Part shown: positions 1-6,478 of the stretch, piece by piece
Position numbering within the stretch: position 1 is the stretch's first letter
How the letters are laid out: each line of letters opens with the position of its first letter
NCBI GenBank assembly: GCA_020433785.1
Contig: JAGRCC010000229.1
Location: forward strand, 1 to 12,015
DNA length: 12,015 nt
DNA from: Anaerolineae bacterium
GTDB taxonomy: Bacteria > Chloroflexota > Anaerolineae > 4572-78 > J111
Direction: 5' to 3'
Program-made: the position numbers and the translations under genes
Notes under the pieces: model-generated
Told to the model about the DNA's origin: nothing
The model's database searches: none
Seen by the model: only the letters and a program-made list of their open reading frames with translations

Positions 1-305
1 ACCTCATCGATAACGCCATCGATGCGATGGGGGGGCGGGGGCAGTTAAAACTGATTACCCGTTGTGAACATAATTTTGTGATGGTTGAAATAACGGATGA
101 TGGTCCCGGTATTCCACCGGAGGTACAACCCCATATCTTTGAACCATTTTTTACCACCAAAGATGTGGGCTCAGGGACAGGTTTGGGGTTGGATATTACC
201 TATCGTATTGTCAAAGAACATAAAGGTAATATCGAATTCTGGTCAAAGCCGGGGGAAACGCGGTTCATTGTTCGTCTGCCTGTGGATGGCATGAAGGAGG
301 CATAA
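1..305 (+). CDS. Sensor histidine kinase, C-terminal ATPase end (5' truncated by window)
   Basis: This is the last 100 or so residues of a two-component sensor kinase. The reading frame is open from the window edge (first whole codon at base 3), so only the catalytic HATPase_c domain is visible. The ATP-binding boxes appear in order: N box LIDNAIDAM (bases 3-29), G1 box DDGPGIPPE (from base 96), F box FEPFFTTK (138-161) and G2 box GSGTGLGL (from about 168). These motifs bind ATP-Mg for autophosphorylation of a histidine in the upstream DHp domain, which lies outside the window along with any sensor domain. The stop is TAA at 303-305. AAGGAGG at 294-300, inside the end of this gene, is the ribosome binding site of the next gene, so the two are probably cotranscribed. 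The signal sensed and the partner regulator cannot be inferred. The receiver protein at 5665-6405 lies too far away and on the other strand to assume a partnership. Confidence 0.93.
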   Translation, partial: LIDNAIDAMGGRGQLKLITRCEHNFVMVEITDDGPGIPPEVQPHIFEPFFTTKDVGSGTGLGLDITYRIVKEHKGNIEFWSKPGETRFIVRLPVDGMKEA

Positions 306-313
306 CACTGGTT

Positions 314-1078
314 ATGGTGCTGGTTGAATATCTAGGTGGGGCTCTCGTAGTGGTTATGGCTGTTTGGTTGGCTATGTATTTTATTCGGCAGACGAGTCGA
401 GCTGGCCAAGAGACGCTGGCCGATCCGGAGATTCGAGCCTGGATGCAAAAGGAAAAGGCCCTAGAAACCCAAGGCGAGTGGCGGGCAGCTTCCGATAGCA
501 GGCTGGTATTGCCAAATTTCGAATTTGATACGTTGGGTAACTACCCTGGAGTCGGATCAACCATCGATATTGCTATTGCGCTGCGTCCTCAGGCGCGCTC
601 GTCGCTGAGCCTGGCCTCACCGGCTGATTACCTGGGTCAAGCCTTGGAGTGGCGGGTGCAATATCAAAGTATGGATGGCTGCAGCCGGGCCGATTTGAAA
701 CCGGCTGACGGCGGACCCACGTTGGCCGTCCTCGAGGTCCACGACTCGAGCGGCGGCATTGTGGCCCAAGTCGGCCAGGAAGGCTATATCATTTACCAGC
801 CTGATTTGCTGCCGGAGCAACCGGCTGCTCCGGTTTCCGATACGATCCAGGTCGCCACCGTCAACGAAACGACCGTAACATTTCAAGATAGGCGCACGTT
901 TTACTGGAAACCTTCTGACAGTATCTACGGGTTGAGGTATTTCACCAATACGCAAGGGGATAATGTGATCACGTTCCACCTGCTAAACGTGCAGGTTAGC
1001 CATCAAGCGCCCCTCGATGTTGTACCTATTTTGATTTTGCTTGAATACTATATGTATGCTAATCCAACGGGCGATTAG
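314..1078 (+). CDS. Single-pass membrane protein of unknown function
   Basis: I do not recognise this 254-residue protein. Residues 4-24 form one hydrophobic segment. The nearest positive charges follow it (R25, R29) and the short N-terminus has only E5, so by the positive-inside rule the N-terminus would lie outside and the remaining 225 residues in the cytoplasm. That orientation is inferred. After an acidic, helix-like linker (about 32-58), residues 65-254 look beta-rich, with alternating hydrophobic residues, one cysteine (C123) and no catalytic motif I can name. The coding sequence begins 8 bp after the kinase stop. The strong AAGGAGG at 294-300 sits 13 nt from the ATG but only 7 nt from an in-frame CTG at 308, so the true start may be CTG (adding two residues). 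Position suggests an accessory protein of the upstream sensor kinase, but nothing in the protein proves it. No U-tract terminator follows on this strand. Confidence 0.72.
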   Translation: MVLVEYLGGALVVVMAVWLAMYFIRQTSRAGQETLADPEIRAWMQKEKALETQGEWRAASDSRLVLPNFEFDTLGNYPGVGSTIDIAIALRPQARSSLSLASPADYLGQALEWRVQYQSMDGCSRADLKPADGGPTLAVLEVHDSSGGIVAQVGQEGYIIYQPDLLPEQPAAPVSDTIQVATVNETTVTFQDRRTFYWKPSDSIYGLRYFTNTQGDNVITFHLLNVQVSHQAPLDVVPILILLEYYMYANPTGD

Positions 1079-1101
1079 TGGTTGGGGAAAATAAGACGGG
1101 G

Positions 1102-1124
1102 AAAAAGTGGGGTCGATAGCCCCA
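1102..1124 (-). terminator. Rho-independent terminator of ppa
   Basis: Read on the minus strand, TGGGG pairs with CCCCA around a 7-nt loop (1108-1124), followed by C and a run of five T. It lies about 30 bp beyond the ppa stop. The stem is only 5 bp, so it is modest. On the plus strand the same hairpin lacks a T-run, so it probably does not terminate the gene ending at 1078. Confidence 0.5.
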
Positions 1125-1155
1125 TCGCTATCATGACCACAAGGTAGAATCAACG

Positions 1156-1704
1156 TTACAGGCGCAAGCCTCGACTATACTTCTTCCGATATAACTCGAT
1201 AGCCCGCTCGATCGCCTCTTTGGCTACCTCTGCCCCTTCCCAACCAATCGGTTTAGTCCGCTTCCCTTCCAAATCTTTATAAACCTCAAAAAAGTGGGCA
1301 ACTTCCTTTAAAAAATGTCTGGGGATATCTTTGATGTCCTGATAGTCGTCAAAGAGGGGGTCACTGGCCGGCACAGCCAGCACTTTGTCATCGGCTACGC
1401 CCTGGTCGAGCATTTTGAACAGCCCGATAGGCCGCGCCTCGATGACACAGCCGGGAAAGGTGGGTTCATTGATCATGATGATGATGTCCAGCGGGTCGCC
1501 ATCGTCATAGTGTGTCCGGGGAATCAGGCCGTAATCACCGGGGTAATACAGCGATGAAAATAACACCCGGTCGAGCTTAAGCACACCGAGCTCTTTTCCA
1601 TATTCGTATTTATTTCGGGAACCTTTGGGAATCTCAACAATGGTGTAGACCACATCAGGGGGATTGGGACCTGGCTCTAGTTCGCGCCATAAGTTACTGC
1701 TCAT
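1156..1704 (-). CDS. ppa: Inorganic pyrophosphatase (family I)
   Basis: Cytoplasmic enzyme that hydrolyses pyrophosphate to two phosphates, pulling nucleic acid synthesis and aminoacyl-tRNA formation forward. The 182-residue length is normal for bacterial family I enzymes. The family signature is present as DDGDPLD, with metal-binding D68, D70 and D73. Other active-site positions known from the E. coli enzyme are also in place: E24-x-x-K27 in [13 protein letters not shown]34, Y58 in YPGDYG, the D100/D105/K107 set in the [10 protein letters not shown] segment, and Y142-K143 in VYKDLEGK. All catalytic residues I can check are retained, so it should be active. The ATG at 1704 is preceded on the minus strand by AAAAGGA with about 8 nt spacing. 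The gene stands alone, divergent from the lipoprotein operon, with its own terminator. A TTGACT at 1755-1750 could be a -35 box, but I find no convincing -10. Confidence 0.97.
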   Translation of the reverse strand: MSSNLWRELEPGPNPPDVVYTIVEIPKGSRNKYEYGKELGVLKLDRVLFSSLYYPGDYGLIPRTHYDDGDPLDIIIMINEPTFPGCVIEARPIGLFKMLDQGVADDKVLAVPASDPLFDDYQDIKDIPRHFLKEVAHFFEVYKDLEGKRTKPIGWEGAEVAKEAIERAIELYRKKYSRGLRL

Positions 1705-1767
1705 TCGATTTTTCCTTTTCTGTTAGGTGATTAAGTAGAAATGACTACAAGTCAAATCTAGCATGAA

Positions 1768-1801
1768 AATAAGGGGGCGTCAATAAGGCATAATCCTTAT
1801 T
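1768..1801. repeat. Triple AATAAGG heptamer, two copies forming a palindrome
   Basis: AATAAGG occurs at 1768-1774 and 1782-1788 in direct orientation with a 14-bp period. Its complement CCTTATT follows at 1795-1801, so copies two and three form a 7-bp inverted repeat around a 6-nt spacer. The cluster lies in the divergent ppa/lipoprotein intergenic region, some 40 bp upstream of the lipoprotein -35 box. This resembles an activator or repressor operator, but no regulator is identified. Confidence 0.35.
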
Positions 1802-1843
1802 CCGATAAATTTACGCTATCTTTAGGAAAGTTTCAGCCGTTCT

Positions 1844-1872
1844 CTGCCAAATTATCAACAGGGTGGTATAAT
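1844..1872 (+). promoter_or_regulatory. Sigma-70-type promoter of the lipoprotein pair
   Basis: The -35 box CTGCCA (1844-1849, four of six consensus bases) is separated by 17 bp from a perfect -10 box TATAAT (1867-1872). A TGG directly before the -10 makes an extended -10 element. Transcription would start near 1879. The ribosome binding site AAGGAG (1889-1894) lies 7 nt before the ATG at 1902. Confidence 0.72.
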
Positions 1873-1901
1873 TCCGTCTGATATTTGGAAGGAGATGCCT
1901 A

Positions 1902-2834
1902 ATGTCTAAAATCAATTTGCTCCGCTGGGCAAGTTTAGTTCTATTTGTGCCCATTTTAGCCTGTACCACCGCCCGGGCAACGCCCGAACCCCGGCCCACT
2001 TTACAACAGTTGGCCTTTGATATTCAAACGGCCACCCCCACCGTAAGTATCTTATTCGACGCCCCAACGCCAACCCTTGATCCCAATGCCACTGCCACCA
2101 GTACCCCCACCCTGACTCCCACTCTGGTTTTAACCGCCACCGTCACCGTTACCCCCACCGAAACCATTGAGGAGGAAGAGGCCGCACCGCCGCCTGCATC
2201 CGAACCCGTTCAAGAGGTGATCCCGACCCAACCACCGGAACCGACCGCGACCGTGCCACTGGCTCCGCCGATATTTGGCGGCGAATGGGATTTTGAGGCC
2301 GGCTTTACCGAATGGGCCAACCCCCATGCCGATCGCTGTGACGGCGCCAAGTTAGCCATCGGTTGGAACGCCTTCACTACCCGCGACCAGTTTGGCTCTT
2401 CTTGTATGAATCAAAATACCTGGAAGGATAATGTCTACTCCGGACAAAATTCCCAAGAAATCACCTTTGCTTTCATCGGCAATGAAGCCGGCATATTTAA
2501 ATCGATCGCCACTGTGCCCGGCCATCAATATAAGATTGAAGTTTTTATTCGACGTGAATTTAGCCCGGAAAAAGTTGAAGTGTCACTCGGGTTGGACCCG
2601 ACCGGCGGCGGCGATTATCTGGCCGAATCGGTGCAGTGGTTTCCCTGGGATGATGATACCGAAGATGCCTGGTCCAGAACCGAAGAGATCATCACCGCCA
2701 CGGGCGAGAGCCTGACCATTTACATTAAAGGCTTTCATCCACGCCCGGAAGGCGGGGGGGCTTTGCGGATCGACAATATTACGATTACCGATTTAGGTCC
2801 GGGCGGCCCGGACAGTGGGAGCGATGAAGGATGA
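1902..2834 (+). CDS. Stalked lipoprotein with beta-rich C-terminal domain (first of tandem pair)
   Basis: This is a 310-residue extracytoplasmic lipoprotein of unknown function. Residues 1-20 form a signal peptide (K3, R8, then a hydrophobic core) ending in the lipobox ILAC, which predicts lipidation and cleavage at C21. Residues 25-125 are a Thr/Pro-rich spacer (PTPTLDP, TATSTPTLTPT, TVTVTPTET) with an acidic patch EEEE near 90-93. Such spacers hold domains away from the membrane. Residues 126-300 form one domain beginning GGEWDFE, with a Cys pair C146/C168, PGHQYKIEV, an acidic-aromatic WFPWDDDTEDAW stretch and a closing IDNITITDLGP. The general pattern (GxWxFE start, IDN near the end) resembles carbohydrate-binding beta-sandwich modules, but the match is by eye only and binding is not shown. 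The next gene encodes a clear paralogue and overlaps by ATGA. The start is well supported by AAGGAG with 7 nt spacing and a consensus promoter. Confidence 0.85.
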   Translation: MSKINLLRWASLVLFVPILACTTARATPEPRPTLQQLAFDIQTATPTVSILFDAPTPTLDPNATATSTPTLTPTLVLTATVTVTPTETIEEEEAAPPPASEPVQEVIPTQPPEPTATVPLAPPIFGGEWDFEAGFTEWANPHADRCDGAKLAIGWNAFTTRDQFGSSCMNQNTWKDNVYSGQNSQEITFAFIGNEAGIFKSIATVPGHQYKIEVFIRREFSPEKVEVSLGLDPTGGGDYLAESVQWFPWDDDTEDAWSRTEEIITATGESLTIYIKGFHPRPEGGGALRIDNITITDLGPGGPDSGSDEG

Positions 2835-3829
2835 ACGGGGCCAGGGGCAGCATGACCACGCTGTGGGGAATTTGCACCGGCGGACTGGTGTTATTGTCGC
2901 TGGCTTGTGGTTTAGGCGGCGCGGCCACGGCTCTGCCGCCGGGACGGCCGGCCAGCTTTGACGTGCAAGAGGCTTCGCCCACACCATCTCATCATCAAAA
3001 TAGCGGCAGTCAAGCGGCGGCGGAGGCCGTACCGGTGGAAATTACGCCGCTGGGCAGCGCGCCGACTCACACACCCGATCCCAACGCCTCGCCCACCCCC
3101 CTTCGTCTCCCTACTCACACTCCCACCTTACCCCCCACCCCCACTACCGATACCGAGACACTGGCGGCCGTGGGCGTTGAACTAACCTCCGAGCCGGAAT
3201 CCACCGTGGAGCCGGAGCTAACCACCGAACCAAAAGCAGTCGATGTGGCCGAAGCGCCCGACCCCGCTCAGCCGCCCCAGCCGCTCGATCCGCCTCTGGA
3301 AGGCGGCGACTGGGATTTTGAGGGGGCGTATGTGCCCTGGCCTAATCCCCACGGCGAACCTTGCCCTGGGGCCAGGGTCGCGGGCGGTTGGAACGCGTTT
3401 GTCGAAAATGGTCCGTTCGGCTCCTCGTGCTTAAACGAAAATCTTTACCAGCCCAACGTCTATTCCGGGGCCGCCTCGCAAGAAATCACCTTTGATTTTA
3501 TCGCCGCCAATTCCGGCGTTTACAGGACAATTTCGACAACGCCCGGCCATCGCTATACCATTGTGGCCTACGCCAAGCACGATCGCAGTGCGGCGCCGGT
3601 CGAGATGTTTCTGGGCGTCGATTATGGCGGCGGCGCGGCCTGGGATGCCGAAACGGTGGAGTGGTATCCATGGGATGAAGGGATCGAAGATGCCTGGACC
3701 GCCACCGAGGAAACCGTGACCGCCACCGGCGAGCGCATGACCATCTTCATTCGAGGGTTTCACCCCAACGCCGATCAAGGAGGTAAAACGGTTATTGATA
3801 ATGTCAGTGTTGTCCATTTGGGACCGTAG
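2831..3829 (+). CDS. Stalked lipoprotein with beta-rich C-terminal domain (second of tandem pair)
   Basis: This 332-residue paralogue of the preceding protein probably arose by tandem duplication. It starts at ATG 2831, overlapping the upstream stop by ATGA, with GGGAG at 2817-2821 nine nt upstream, so translation is likely coupled. M8 (base 2852) is an alternative start, but the longer form supplies the only N-terminal charge (R5). The hydrophobic stretch ends LLSLAC, so C26 is the likely lipidated residue; the lipobox is atypical, with Ser at -3. A Thr/Pro/Glu-rich stalk covers about 47-156 and differs completely from its neighbour's. The C-terminal domain (158-332) aligns along its whole length with the paralogue: GGDWDFE, GGWNAF, FGSSC, NVYSG, SQEITFDF, PGHRYTI, EDAW, TATGERMTIFIRGFHP and IDN. 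The Cys pair C178/C200 keeps the same 22-residue spacing, suggesting a disulfide. The function is unknown; a ligand-binding or adhesive surface role is inferred. Confidence 0.83.
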   Translation: MNGARGSMTTLWGICTGGLVLLSLACGLGGAATALPPGRPASFDVQEASPTPSHHQNSGSQAAAEAVPVEITPLGSAPTHTPDPNASPTPLRLPTHTPTLPPTPTTDTETLAAVGVELTSEPESTVEPELTTEPKAVDVAEAPDPAQPPQPLDPPLEGGDWDFEGAYVPWPNPHGEPCPGARVAGGWNAFVENGPFGSSCLNENLYQPNVYSGAASQEITFDFIAANSGVYRTISTTPGHRYTIVAYAKHDRSAAPVEMFLGVDYGGGAAWDAETVEWYPWDEGIEDAWTATEETVTATGERMTIFIRGFHPNADQGGKTVIDNVSVVHLGP

Positions 3830-3841
3830 TGACTACCCATC

Positions 3842-3937
3842 AGACCTGTCAGGTTTTAGGGAGGTTTTTCCGAGAAAAATCAAGGCCACCTGGGCAATTT
3901 AACCAGATTAAGGCTCATTTGAAAACCTGTCAGGTCT
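3842..3937. repeat. 16-bp perfect inverted repeat with 64-bp interior
   Basis: AGACCTGTCAGGTTTT (3842-3857) is repeated exactly in inverted orientation at 3922-3937. Each arm contains the near-palindrome ACCTG-T-CAGGT, so each can also fold on itself. The interior has a short TTTTTC/GAAAAA hairpin. The element begins 12 bp after the second lipoprotein gene and ends before the next promoter. It could be a REP-like or miniature mobile element, or could help end the lipoprotein transcript; the arm is followed by TTTT but not by a clean U-tract. Confidence 0.7.
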
Positions 3938-3982
3938 TGTTCGCGGTAAAGTTGGCAACTTGAGTTAAACACGGTAATTCTA

Positions 3983-4010
3983 TTGACAAACAGGCCCGAG
4001 ACAATAAAAT
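3983..4010 (+). promoter_or_regulatory. Promoter of the acetyltransferase-dehydratase operon
   Basis: A perfect -35 box TTGACA (3983-3988), a 16-bp spacer and TAAAAT (4005-4010, five of six). The predicted start is near 4017, about 24 nt before the ATG at 4041. GAGGA at 4026-4030 is the ribosome binding site. Confidence 0.72.
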
Positions 4011-4040
4011 AAGGTACGTTTTAGTGAGGATAGGTATGGA

Positions 4041-4727
4041 ATGATAGAGTATCGATATTTACAGCCGGAAGATGCTGAGCAGGCGGCTGATATCCATATT
4101 GAAGGGCAGCCCGGCACGGTTTTGACCCGTCTGGGACGCCCTTTTTTGGCTGAATTATACCGGGCGGTGTGCTGCTCTGAATGGGGCGAAGGCATAGGGG
4201 CGTTTGATAACGGCCGGCTGGTGGCTCAAACAGCGATGGCTGTCTCAAGCGCCAAATTCTTCGCCGAATTCAAGCGTAAGCACCTATGGCGCGTAGCCGG
4301 ACCTGTGTCGATGGCGGTCCTAAAAAACCCAACAATTTTGAATGATGTGGTCAAAGGTTGGAGCTATGCCGATCAAACGCACAGCCCGGAGCGAGAAGGC
4401 GACGTGATTTTTTTGGGCGTCACCCGCGAATATGTGCGGCATGGAATTGCCCCCGAAATCGTGCGTCATATGTTTGGTTGGGCCGAGTCGATCGGCTTGA
4501 TCTCGGCCAACTTTATGGTTGAAAAGGGCAACCGGCCGATGCGCTGGATGATCAGCCAACTCCACGATCTGCACGTGGCGCACGAATTTGAAGCCTACGG
4601 GCGTTTGATGTTGTTTTACAAAATTCCAATTGCGGCCAACGTGGCTGATGCCCGGTTACCCCAAGGGCATCCTTACACGCCGGCCCATCATTACCATACC
4701 AATGGTACCGGGAGACACAGCTATTGA
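4041..4727 (+). CDS. GNAT-family N-acetyltransferase
   Basis: This 228-residue cytoplasmic protein is probably an acetyl-CoA-dependent N-acyltransferase of unknown substrate. The N-terminus (IEYRYLQPEDAEQAADIH) has the usual GNAT beginning: a strand, then a helix with the PEDxxxxA pattern. Motif A lies at about 124-141 (FLGVTREYVRHGIAPEIV). It keeps G135 and A137 of the pyrophosphate-binding loop, but the expected first Gln/Arg is V132, so the loop is divergent. N164 in EKGNRPMRWM fits motif B, where GNATs typically have an Asn before the last helix. The middle (70-115) is less familiar. The ATG at 4041 follows GAGGA by 10 nt, and a two-codon ORF (ATG GAA TGA, 4036-4044) overlaps the start. 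The gene heads an operon: its TGA stop shares bases with the TTG start of the dehydratase. This may mean a shared amino acid substrate, but that is inference. Confidence 0.83.
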   Translation: MIEYRYLQPEDAEQAADIHIEGQPGTVLTRLGRPFLAELYRAVCCSEWGEGIGAFDNGRLVAQTAMAVSSAKFFAEFKRKHLWRVAGPVSMAVLKNPTILNDVVKGWSYADQTHSPEREGDVIFLGVTREYVRHGIAPEIVRHMFGWAESIGLISANFMVEKGNRPMRWMISQLHDLHVAHEFEAYGRLMLFYKIPIAANVADARLPQGHPYTPAHHYHTNGTGRHSY

Positions 4728-5686
4728 GCTTACCGATCAGCTTTGATGATGTAAAAGCCGCCGCGCAAACGATCCAAGGCGTGGCCAATCGTACGCCGGT
4801 GATGACCTCGCGTACGTTCAATCAGATAACCGGCTGTCAGGTTTATTTTAAGTGCGAAAATTTTCAGCGGGTTGGCGCCTTTAAATTTCGGGGGGCCTAC
4901 AACGCCCTGGCCCGATTAAGCGAATCGGAGCGGGCGCGCGGGGTCGTTACCCACTCATCGGGCAATCACGCCCAGGGCGTGGCGTTGGCCGCCCGGCTGC
5001 TGGGCATTGCGGCCACTATTGTCATGCCCTCCGACACGCCGGGTAGCAAATTGGCTGCGACCAAAGGATACGGGGCCGAGATTGTGTTGTACGATCGCCA
5101 GACTCAGGATCGCGCTGAGTTAGCGGGGCAGTTGGTAAACCAGCGTGGGTTGGTGATGATCCACCCCTATGATCAGCCACATGTCATGGCCGGGCAAGGT
5201 ACCGTTGCTTTAGAATTGTTTGAAGAGGTGCCTGATCTGGATGTGCTGGTGGCTCCGGTTGGCGGTGGTGGGTTGTTAAGCGGCTGCGCAACCGTGGCTA
5301 AAGCGCTCAAGCCCGATGTTCGCGTGTTTGGGGTGGAGACCGAAAAATCAAACGATTGGTGGCAATCGTTTCAAACGGGCCGGCGCGTCAAAATTTCGCC
5401 GCCTGATACCATTGCCGATGGCATGCGTACTCAGCAGCCGGGTGAGTTGACCTTTCCGGTAATCCGAGAACACGTTGAAGCCATTTGGCTGGTAAGCGAC
5501 GCGCAGGTGATTGAAACAATGAGATTTTTGTTAACCCGGCTGAAGATAGTTGTGGAGCCGACCGGGGCGGTGGCTCCGGCGGCGATTTTTAACCGTATGG
5601 CGCCCCCCGGTTCTACGGTTGGTGTTATTATTTCCGGCGGCAATGTTGATCCGGCGCTGCTGGCTCAATTGCTGTCGTCGGCATGA
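4724..5686 (+). CDS. PLP-dependent threonine/serine dehydratase (no ACT domain)
   Basis: Fold-type II PLP enzyme of the threonine ammonia-lyase/serine racemase group, expected to deaminate threonine to 2-oxobutyrate and/or serine to pyruvate. Landmarks: the PLP-lysine motif FQRVGAFKFRGA with K54 as Schiff-base lysine; SSGNHAQG (78-85) contacting the substrate carboxylate and cofactor; the glycine loop VGGGGLL (G180-G183) holding the PLP phosphate; E278 in VEPTGA; and SGGN (304-307) near the pyridine ring. At 320 residues it lacks the C-terminal regulatory ACT-like domain of biosynthetic IlvA, so isoleucine feedback is not expected. Its size also fits serine racemase and 3-hydroxyaspartate ammonia-lyase, and sequence alone does not separate these. 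Translation starts at TTG 4724, overlapping the upstream TGA (TTGA), with GGGAG at 4710-4714 nine nt before; the family's N-terminal helix starts right after it. The last 22 bp overlap the convergent regulator gene. Confidence 0.93.
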   Translation: MSLPISFDDVKAAAQTIQGVANRTPVMTSRTFNQITGCQVYFKCENFQRVGAFKFRGAYNALARLSESERARGVVTHSSGNHAQGVALAARLLGIAATIVMPSDTPGSKLAATKGYGAEIVLYDRQTQDRAELAGQLVNQRGLVMIHPYDQPHVMAGQGTVALELFEEVPDLDVLVAPVGGGGLLSGCATVAKALKPDVRVFGVETEKSNDWWQSFQTGRRVKISPPDTIADGMRTQQPGELTFPVIREHVEAIWLVSDAQVIETMRFLLTRLKIVVEPTGAVAPAAIFNRMAPPGSTVGVIISGGNVDPALLAQLLSSA

Positions 5687-6405
5687 CGAGACTTTGAGCG
5701 CAGCTCGATTTTCGCCATCTCTTTTTTTAGAGCGCTTTCAATATCGAGCATTTTGACCCGGCCGTGATAATTGGTTAATTTGACATTAGTAATCTTCTGT
5801 AGAACCTTAATGACCGCGTCTATTTTGGCGACGCTGATTTCACATTCCGCCAGCGTTTCGATTAATTCGGCCCGATTAGGCAGTTGGTCCGGTAAGCCTT
5901 CTTGAGCTAAAAAGATATTCCCATTGAGTACAACCAAGTAGTTATTGAGATAATGAGACAGTGTCACCACCGTCTGGCGAACCGTTTCAGAAATGACCAG
6001 ATCACGTTCAAGCTTTTCTTTCTCCCGTGTCAATCGGGATTCTTGGAGCGCCGAGTCAACGGCTTGTTGCAGTTCAGTCGGCGAAAAAGGCTTGGCTAAG
6101 TAATCCCTAACCCCCAGGCGAAACGCCTCAACCGCCACATTTTCGGATCCTTCAGCCGTCATAAAAATCACCGGGGCCTCGCAGTCGGTTTGGCGTAGGG
6201 CGGCCAACATGCCCAAACCAGTCATTCGGGGCATATTCATATCAAGCAGAATCAAATCCGGCTGGTGTTTGACGGCCATATCCAAGCCAATTTGGCCATT
6301 TTTAGCATGGGCCACTTTGTAGCCAAGGGGCAGCAGCATATATTTGATCAGTGATTGGGCAAAGTTATAGTTGTCATCAACGACTAAAATGGTTTCTTGA
6401 GACAT
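5665..6405 (-). CDS. Response regulator with DHp-like C-terminal domain
   Basis: Residues 4-118 of this 246-residue protein form a receiver domain: acidic pair D10-D11, phosphoacceptor D55 in LLDMNMPRMTG, T83 in FMTAEG and K105 in AKPFSP, all intact. An acidic/basic helix (about 120-138, coiled-coil-like) leads into an alpha-helical region (139-210) containing TLSHYLNNYLVVLNGNIFLA. This resembles the H-box of histidine kinase dimerisation domains (usual form LSHELNNPL), with H151 at the phosphorylatable position, but Tyr replaces the acidic residue that normally follows it. No ATPase domain follows; the chain ends in a charged tail (about 213-246). It is therefore not a DNA-binding regulator and not a self-sufficient kinase. 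A phosphorelay shuttle or a kinase-adaptor role is inferred. The ATG at 6405 has AAGGGG seven nt upstream. The gene is monocistronic and its 3' end overlaps the convergent dehydratase gene by 22 bp, with no terminator between them. Confidence 0.9.
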   Translation of the reverse strand: MSQETILVVDDNYNFAQSLIKYMLLPLGYKVAHAKNGQIGLDMAVKHQPDLILLDMNMPRMTGLGMLAALRQTDCEAPVIFMTAEGSENVAVEAFRLGVRDYLAKPFSPTELQQAVDSALQESRLTREKEKLERDLVISETVRQTVVTLSHYLNNYLVVLNGNIFLAQEGLPDQLPNRAELIETLAECEISVAKIDAVIKVLQKITNVKLTNYHGRVKMLDIESALKKEMAKIELRSKSRHADDSN

Positions 6406-6478
6406 TGATTATCCCCTTGTTAGGCCGTGCATCGAACGCCCTATTTGGGCTGAAGGCGATCAAAGTATTTTCTATCTT

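Noticed and set aside
1750..1755. TTGACT on the minus strand as the ppa -35 box.
   Set aside because: No acceptable -10 hexamer occurs 16-18 bp downstream, so I do not list a promoter.
3431..3817. Long minus-strand open frame (128 codons) opposite the second lipoprotein, and similar open frames opposite valS.
   Set aside because: They lack ribosome binding sites and recognisable domains, and are explained as antisense shadows of well-supported genes with GC-biased third positions.
6438..6450. GCCC-TATTT-GGGC hairpin in the regulator leader.
   Set aside because: The stem is only 4 bp with no T-run or conserved motif; the chance level is high.
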